A DNA stretch of 30,983 nt from a virus. The notes beneath the pieces are model-generated. The model searched no databases. It had not been told where the DNA came from and worked only from the letters and a program-made list of their open reading frames with translations. The stretch lies in the IMG/VR virus record IMGVR_UViG_3300030390_000831, positions 1-30,983 of that record. One strand, 5' to 3'. Below, piece by piece: positions 26,742-30,983 of the stretch. Position 1 is the first letter of the stretch. Every line of letters begins with the position of its first letter. The position numbers and the translations under genes are program-made.

Positions 26742-28204
26742 ATTTACAAGCCCTCCCAGAGGAAGCACTAAAAGAGATCTTGGCCTTAACAGAGGCCAAG
26801 AAGCGCATGGATTTGCGCGAACAAGCACATGACAACTTCATGCCTTTCGTCCATCATGTGTACGACAACTTCATTGAAGGGCAACATCATCGCATCATAG
26901 CCGAAAAACTTGAACGTGTTGCACGAGGAGAGCTCAAGCGATTAATTATCAACATGCCTCCACGACATTCTAAGTCTGAGTTTGCAAGCTACTTGATGCC
27001 TGCTTGGTTTCTAGGTAGAAACCCTAAACTGAAAATCATCCAAGCGACGCACAACACTGAGTTGGCGGTACGTTTTGGTCGTAAAGTGAGGGACTTGATC
27101 GATGACCCTGAGTACAAAACTATATTTCCGGATACAAATCTTAAAGAAGACAACAAAGGAGCGGGTACGTGGGGCACGGACAAGGGTGCTGAGTACTTTG
27201 CGGCGGGTGTTGGCGCTGCCATCACGGGTCGTGGTGCGGATTTACTCGTCATTGATGACCCGCATTCGGAACAAGATGCGTTAAGCTCCACTGCATTCGA
27301 CCATGCATACGAATGGTACACGTCTGGACCGCGACAACGTCTCCAACCAGGGGGTGCAATCATAATTGTTATGACCCGTTGGGGTAAAAAAGACTTGACA
27401 GGTAGATTATTGGCTCAACAGGGTAGTGATGTGATGTCTGACAAGTGGGAAGTTGTGGAATTCCCTGCGATATTGCCTAGTGACAAGCCGTTATGGCCAG
27501 AATTCTGGGAAAAGAACGCCTTATTGTCCATCAAAGCGTCTCTGCCCGTGGGCAAATGGAACGCGCAGTGGCAACAGAACCCTACGGGCTCTGAATCGGC
27601 GATAATTAAGCGCGAATGGTGGAATCCGTGGCAAGAAAAGAAGATTCCTAGGATCGATTACGTCCTACAGTCCTACGATACAGCGTTTTCCAAGAAGGAA
27701 ACAGCGGATTACTCTGCAATTACGACTTGGGGCATCTTCAAACCAGAGGATGGTGGACCTGACAACATAATTCTGCTAGATGCACAGCGTGGTCGTTGGA
27801 ATTTCCCAGAATTAAAAGAGGTTGCCTTCGAAGAACACGAGTATTGGGAGCCTGATATGGTGTTGGTAGAGGCAAAAGCGACAGGTACGCCGCTCATTGA
27901 CGAACTTAGACTGCGAGGAATACCCGCATTGGGGTTCTCACCAGGCAAAGGAAGTGATAAGGTAACCAGAATGCACATGGTTGCACCGTTGTTTGAAGCG
28001 GGAATGGTATGGGCACCAGACGACAAGAAATTTGCAGACGAAGTGATTGAAGAAGTTGTTTCGTTTCCTAATGGTGACAACGACGATTATTGTGATAGTA
28101 TGACACTAGCACTTATGCGTTTCCGTCGAGGTGGATTTATCTCTCTTCACGGAGAGGACACACAAGACGACGAATGGAGGCCCCGTAAACGGGAGTATTA
28201 TTAA
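26738..28204 (+). CDS. terL: Terminase large subunit (packaging ATPase and nuclease)
   Basis: A 488-aa motor protein that pumps DNA into the procapsid and cuts it. The ATPase domain has an atypical Walker A PPRHSKSE (74-81), Walker B LLVIDDP (169-175, with D173 and D174) and the coupling motif VMTRWGKKD (211-219). The nuclease domain has SYDTAFS (D314), VLVEAKATG (E378) and NDDYCDSMTLAL (D450 or D453), the acidic residues of an RNase H-like fold. Length is typical. Partners are the small subunit at 21799 and the portal immediately downstream, whose ATG overlaps the stop by one base (TAATG). Confidence 0.95.
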   Translation: MNLQALPEEALKEILALTEAKKRMDLREQAHDNFMPFVHHVYDNFIEGQHHRIIAEKLERVARGELKRLIINMPPRHSKSEFASYLMPAWFLGRNPKLKIIQATHNTELAVRFGRKVRDLIDDPEYKTIFPDTNLKEDNKGAGTWGTDKGAEYFAAGVGAAITGRGADLLVIDDPHSEQDALSSTAFDHAYEWYTSGPRQRLQPGGAIIIVMTRWGKKDLTGRLLAQQGSDVMSDKWEVVEFPAILPSDKPLWPEFWEKNALLSIKASLPVGKWNAQWQQNPTGSESAIIKREWWNPWQEKKIPRIDYVLQSYDTAFSKKETADYSAITTWGIFKPEDGGPDNIILLDAQRGRWNFPELKEVAFEEHEYWEPDMVLVEAKATGTPLIDELRLRGIPALGFSPGKGSDKVTRMHMVAPLFEAGMVWAPDDKKFADEVIEEVVSFPNGDNDDYCDSMTLALMRFRRGGFISLHGEDTQDDEWRPRKREYY

Positions 28205-30729
28205 TGGCATTACCACCAAACATGGTCGCATCCGGCCTTAACCTCGATGACACAGCAGGACTTCCCGAATTAGAAGTTTCAGTAGAAGCACCCATGGAGT
28301 TCCCAGGGGGAGCCGAGATCATAGAAGACGGGATGGGCGGCGCAACCGTACAGCCCATAGACTTCAATGGTTTAGAAGGACTGAGCCAAGAAGATCTTAT
28401 CCCGTTTGATTCTAACCTCTCCGAGTTCCTAGATGACGGAACCTTGGGCGAATTGTCTTCGGATCTGAGAAGCATGTACGAAGAAGACTTGTCCTCTCGC
28501 TCTGAGTGGGAAGATGCATACGTCAACGGCCTAGACCTATTAGGGATTAAGACGGAAGATCGCTCTACTCCATTTGAAGGAGCCTCTGGCATAACGCATC
28601 CTATGATTAGTGAAAGCGTAACCCAGTTCCAAGCACAGGCATACAAAGAACTGCTGCCATCGGGCGGACCAGTACGCACCGCGGTCCTTGGACTTAAAGA
28701 CCGCGCACGAGAAGAGCAAGCCAAGCGTGTAAAAGACTTCATGAACTACCAGATTACGGAGATTATGGAAGAATACGATCCAGATATGGATCAGATGTTG
28801 TTCTATTTGCCACTGTCAGGTTCTACATTTAAGAAAGTTTACTTCGATCCAACGAAACAACGCGCTGTTGCGAAGTTTATTCCTGCACAGGATCTCGTTG
28901 TTTCTTACTCTGCATCTGATTTAGCCACAGCTAGCCGTGTAACCCACGTTCTACGCATGGATTTAAACGAAGTTGTGAAATTACAGTATGCGGGGATGTA
29001 CCGTGACGTTGATCTGTCTGCTTCGGAAGATGTAGAAGAGGATCAAGTACGCCAGAAGGTAAACGAGCTAGAGGGATTATCTAAGAACTACAGCGACGAT
29101 GTCCTCAATATACTAGAGATGCACGTTGATTTAGACCTTGAAGGGTTCGAGGACATGGATCCAGAGACTCAAGAGCCTACTGGAATTAAGTTACCTTACA
29201 TCGTAACACTGGACGATTCGTCTGGTTCAATCCTATCTATCCGTCGTAATTACGAGATGGAAGATATATTCAAGCGTAAGCGCCAGTACTTTGTTCATTA
29301 CAAGTTTATGCCTGGTCTTGGGTTCTATGGCTTCGGTCTGATCCACATGATTGGTGGTTTAGGCAGAGCGGCAACGAGCCTCCTACGTCAGCTTATCGAT
29401 GCAGGAACACTCGCTAACCTCCCAGCAGGTTTTAAAGCCCGTGGAGTGCGTGTACGCAACGCAGATGAGCCATTACAGCCTGGAGAGTGGAGAGACATTG
29501 ACGCCCCAGGAGGAAGCATTAGAGACGCTATCGTTCCTTTACCCTACAAAGAACCATCAGGTACACTTGCACAATTGTTAGGTGGATTGGTGAATGACGG
29601 ACGTCGGTTCATTGCATTAGCTGATCAACAGATCTCGGACATGGGTCAGGAAACTCCTGTTGGAACTACAGTAGCTATGTTGGAACGCGGAATGAAAGTT
29701 ATGTCCGCGATTCATAAACGATTGCACTACGCTCAGAAAACAGAGTTTCGTTTACTGGCGCGTATCTTCTCTGAAAACCTACCACCTATGTACCCCTATC
29801 AAGTAGCGGGAGCGCAGGCGCAGGTTAAGGTTGAAGACTTTGATGCTCGGGTAGACGTCCTCCCAGTCTCAGACCCCAACATCTTCTCAATGTCGCAACG
29901 TGTTACACTCGCGCAAACACAGCTTCAACTGGCGCAGTCTAATCCGCAGATGCATGATTTGCATGCGGCGTATCGAAGAATGTATCAAGCATTAGAGGTG
30001 CAAAACATAGACGAGCTTCTGCCACCGGCACCAGAACCTATGCCTCAAGATCCTGCTACGGAGAATGCGGCTATGATTGGTGGTCAAACACCACAAGCGT
30101 TCCCACAACAGGATCACGATTCGCACATTCAGAGTCACTTGGCTCTGCTTGAACTGGATATACTACAACAAACACCGGCAGTTCTGGCCTCAATATTCAG
30201 CCATGTGTTCCAACACATCAGCATGAAAGCCAGAGTTATGGTTCAAATGGAGATGCAGCAGATGCAACAAGCGCAGATGCAAGAGCTACAACAACAGGTT
30301 GCTCAGATTACAAACCTAGTACAAGCAGGAGCATTGCTTCCTGAGATGGCGCAGACACAGATTGCTCAACTACAACAACAGATGCAACAATCTCAAATGC
30401 CACCAGATCAGGTAGAAGCCCGTGTTTCACAGGTCGAATCTCAAATGCTCCAAGAAATTATGCCTCTGTTGACATACAAAGGTGAAGGTGGCGCAGAGCA
30501 GGATCCATTAGTTACGATCCGTATGCAAGAGCTAGCGATTAAAGAAATGGAAGCAACACAGAAAGCTCAGATGGAGCAGGCTAAGTTGCAACTAGATCAA
30601 TTGAAGCTAGAACAGCAAGCCACTACTGATTCTGCCAGACTAGAACTTCAAGAGCAAATCGCTGATGATCGCAGTGAGGTAAACAGGGAACGCATTGACG
30701 TACAACGTCAGGCTATGGAACGCAGATGA
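28204..30729 (+). CDS. Portal protein
   Basis: An 841-aa protein whose long size suits portals of podovirus-like or large siphovirus-like phages. The region from about residue 95 (SRSEWEDAYVNGLDLLGIK, then FEGASGITHPMISESVTQFQ) is the usual start of the wing domain. It continues with YLPLSGSTFKKVYFDP and a stem and crown part containing GFYGFGLIHMIGGLGRAATS and TPVGTTVAMLERGMKVMSAI. The C-terminal 180 residues are a long Gln/Met-rich coiled coil (MQQAQMQELQQQVAQITNL) that may form the inner barrel. It would form the dodecameric ring at one capsid vertex. It follows terL directly and overlaps the next gene as ATGA. Confidence 0.9.
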   Translation: MALPPNMVASGLNLDDTAGLPELEVSVEAPMEFPGGAEIIEDGMGGATVQPIDFNGLEGLSQEDLIPFDSNLSEFLDDGTLGELSSDLRSMYEEDLSSRSEWEDAYVNGLDLLGIKTEDRSTPFEGASGITHPMISESVTQFQAQAYKELLPSGGPVRTAVLGLKDRAREEQAKRVKDFMNYQITEIMEEYDPDMDQMLFYLPLSGSTFKKVYFDPTKQRAVAKFIPAQDLVVSYSASDLATASRVTHVLRMDLNEVVKLQYAGMYRDVDLSASEDVEEDQVRQKVNELEGLSKNYSDDVLNILEMHVDLDLEGFEDMDPETQEPTGIKLPYIVTLDDSSGSILSIRRNYEMEDIFKRKRQYFVHYKFMPGLGFYGFGLIHMIGGLGRAATSLLRQLIDAGTLANLPAGFKARGVRVRNADEPLQPGEWRDIDAPGGSIRDAIVPLPYKEPSGTLAQLLGGLVNDGRRFIALADQQISDMGQETPVGTTVAMLERGMKVMSAIHKRLHYAQKTEFRLLARIFSENLPPMYPYQVAGAQAQVKVEDFDARVDVLPVSDPNIFSMSQRVTLAQTQLQLAQSNPQMHDLHAAYRRMYQALEVQNIDELLPPAPEPMPQDPATENAAMIGGQTPQAFPQQDHDSHIQSHLALLELDILQQTPAVLASIFSHVFQHISMKARVMVQMEMQQMQQAQMQELQQQVAQITNLVQAGALLPEMAQTQIAQLQQQMQQSQMPPDQVEARVSQVESQMLQEIMPLLTYKGEGGAEQDPLVTIRMQELAIKEMEATQKAQMEQAKLQLDQLKLEQQATTDSARLELQEQIADDRSEVNRERIDVQRQAMERR

Positions 30730-30983
30730 TCCGCGTTCTTTTAGTTGCGCTATTACTAACGCTCGGCGGGTACGCATCCGCCGACGACGATGACACTATT
30801 AGATCAGAAACTACTGTTACGTCTGACGGCAAAATGGACACAACCATCAACAGTCCACCGCCTTCTGCTATTACTCCAAACATCAGCGCTACTAACTCTG
30901 ATCTATGTACTGTTGGTGTAGCAGGAGCTGTGCAAACACAAATCCTTGGTATATCCGCAGGTAGAACTGTACGAGATATGAAT
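30726..30983 (+). CDS. Secreted protein downstream of portal (3' partial)
   Basis: Eighty-six codons are visible before the window ends. ATG at 30726 overlaps the portal stop as ATGA. The first residues MIRVLLVALLLTLGGYASA form a clear signal peptide, with a likely cut after ASA before the DDDD stretch. The mature part contains SPPPSAITPNIS and LCTVGVAGAVQTQILGIS, a pattern I associate with a conserved marine phage protein of unknown function located after the portal. Export to the periplasm or envelope suggests a role in lysis or host-surface change, which is speculation. Confidence 0.7.
   Translation, partial: MIRVLLVALLLTLGGYASADDDDTIRSETTVTSDGKMDTTINSPPPSAITPNISATNSDLCTVGVAGAVQTQILGISAGRTVRDMN

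Overview
The window is a piece of a tailed double-stranded DNA phage genome (Caudoviricetes), most likely a marine virus of a Gram-negative bacterium. It has terminase subunits, a portal, very large virion proteins, a PolA-type replication module and dense runs of small overlapping genes. There is no integrase, rRNA, tRNA or recognisable host gene. The marine assignment comes from general resemblance to known marine phage proteins and is an inference; host and genus cannot be fixed from the sequence. Both ends cut through genes, so the window is internal to, or a permuted cut of, a longer genome.

Layout, left to right. (1) 1-6507, rightward: three probable virion proteins, the last (1376 aa) a candidate internal or DNA-ejection protein. 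(2) 6501-14862, leftward: a replication operon. In transcription order it holds a helper protein of unknown function, an SSB-like protein, an AEP-type primase, an AlpA-like regulator, an SF1 helicase, a DUF6378 protein, a 35-aa basic peptide, PolA, a C5 cytosine methyltransferase and a small protein. Most junctions are ATGA or TAATG overlaps. An intrinsic terminator lies between the SSB and primase genes. (3) 14940-16621, rightward: an SNF2-type helicase and a small basic protein, facing the flow of the regions on both sides. (4) 16612-21461, leftward: about 16 small, mostly unrecognised, translationally coupled genes, ending in a ribbon-helix-helix-like regulator, a candidate small RNA and a strong terminator. 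(5) 21462-21798: a symmetrical divergent control region with nested inverted repeats and three exact tandem 9-mers. (6) 21799-22720, rightward: the small terminase subunit and a PD-(D/E)XK (VRR-NUC-like) nuclease. (7) 22762-24635, leftward: a cysteine-rich gene flanked by GCGCCYTG repeat clusters and having its own promoter and terminator, then three small genes, two with their own promoters. (8) 24936-30983, rightward: the packaging and head module, with a HlyC-like acyltransferase homologue, a Gly-rich protein, the large terminase subunit, the portal and a secreted protein cut by the window end.

Reading it together: the leftward transcript from about 14.9 kb makes the replisome. The leftward transcript from about 21.5 kb makes a set of probable early host-takeover or anti-defence proteins. 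The rightward transcripts from about 24.8 kb onward make packaging and virion proteins. The most interesting parts not explained by genes are the symmetrical region near 21.65 kb, the candidate sRNA near 16.65 kb, the repeat-flanked cassette at 22.7-23.6 kb, and the palindrome-covered promoters near 24.0 and 24.6 kb. All functions are read from sequence motifs and memory of families; no searches were run.
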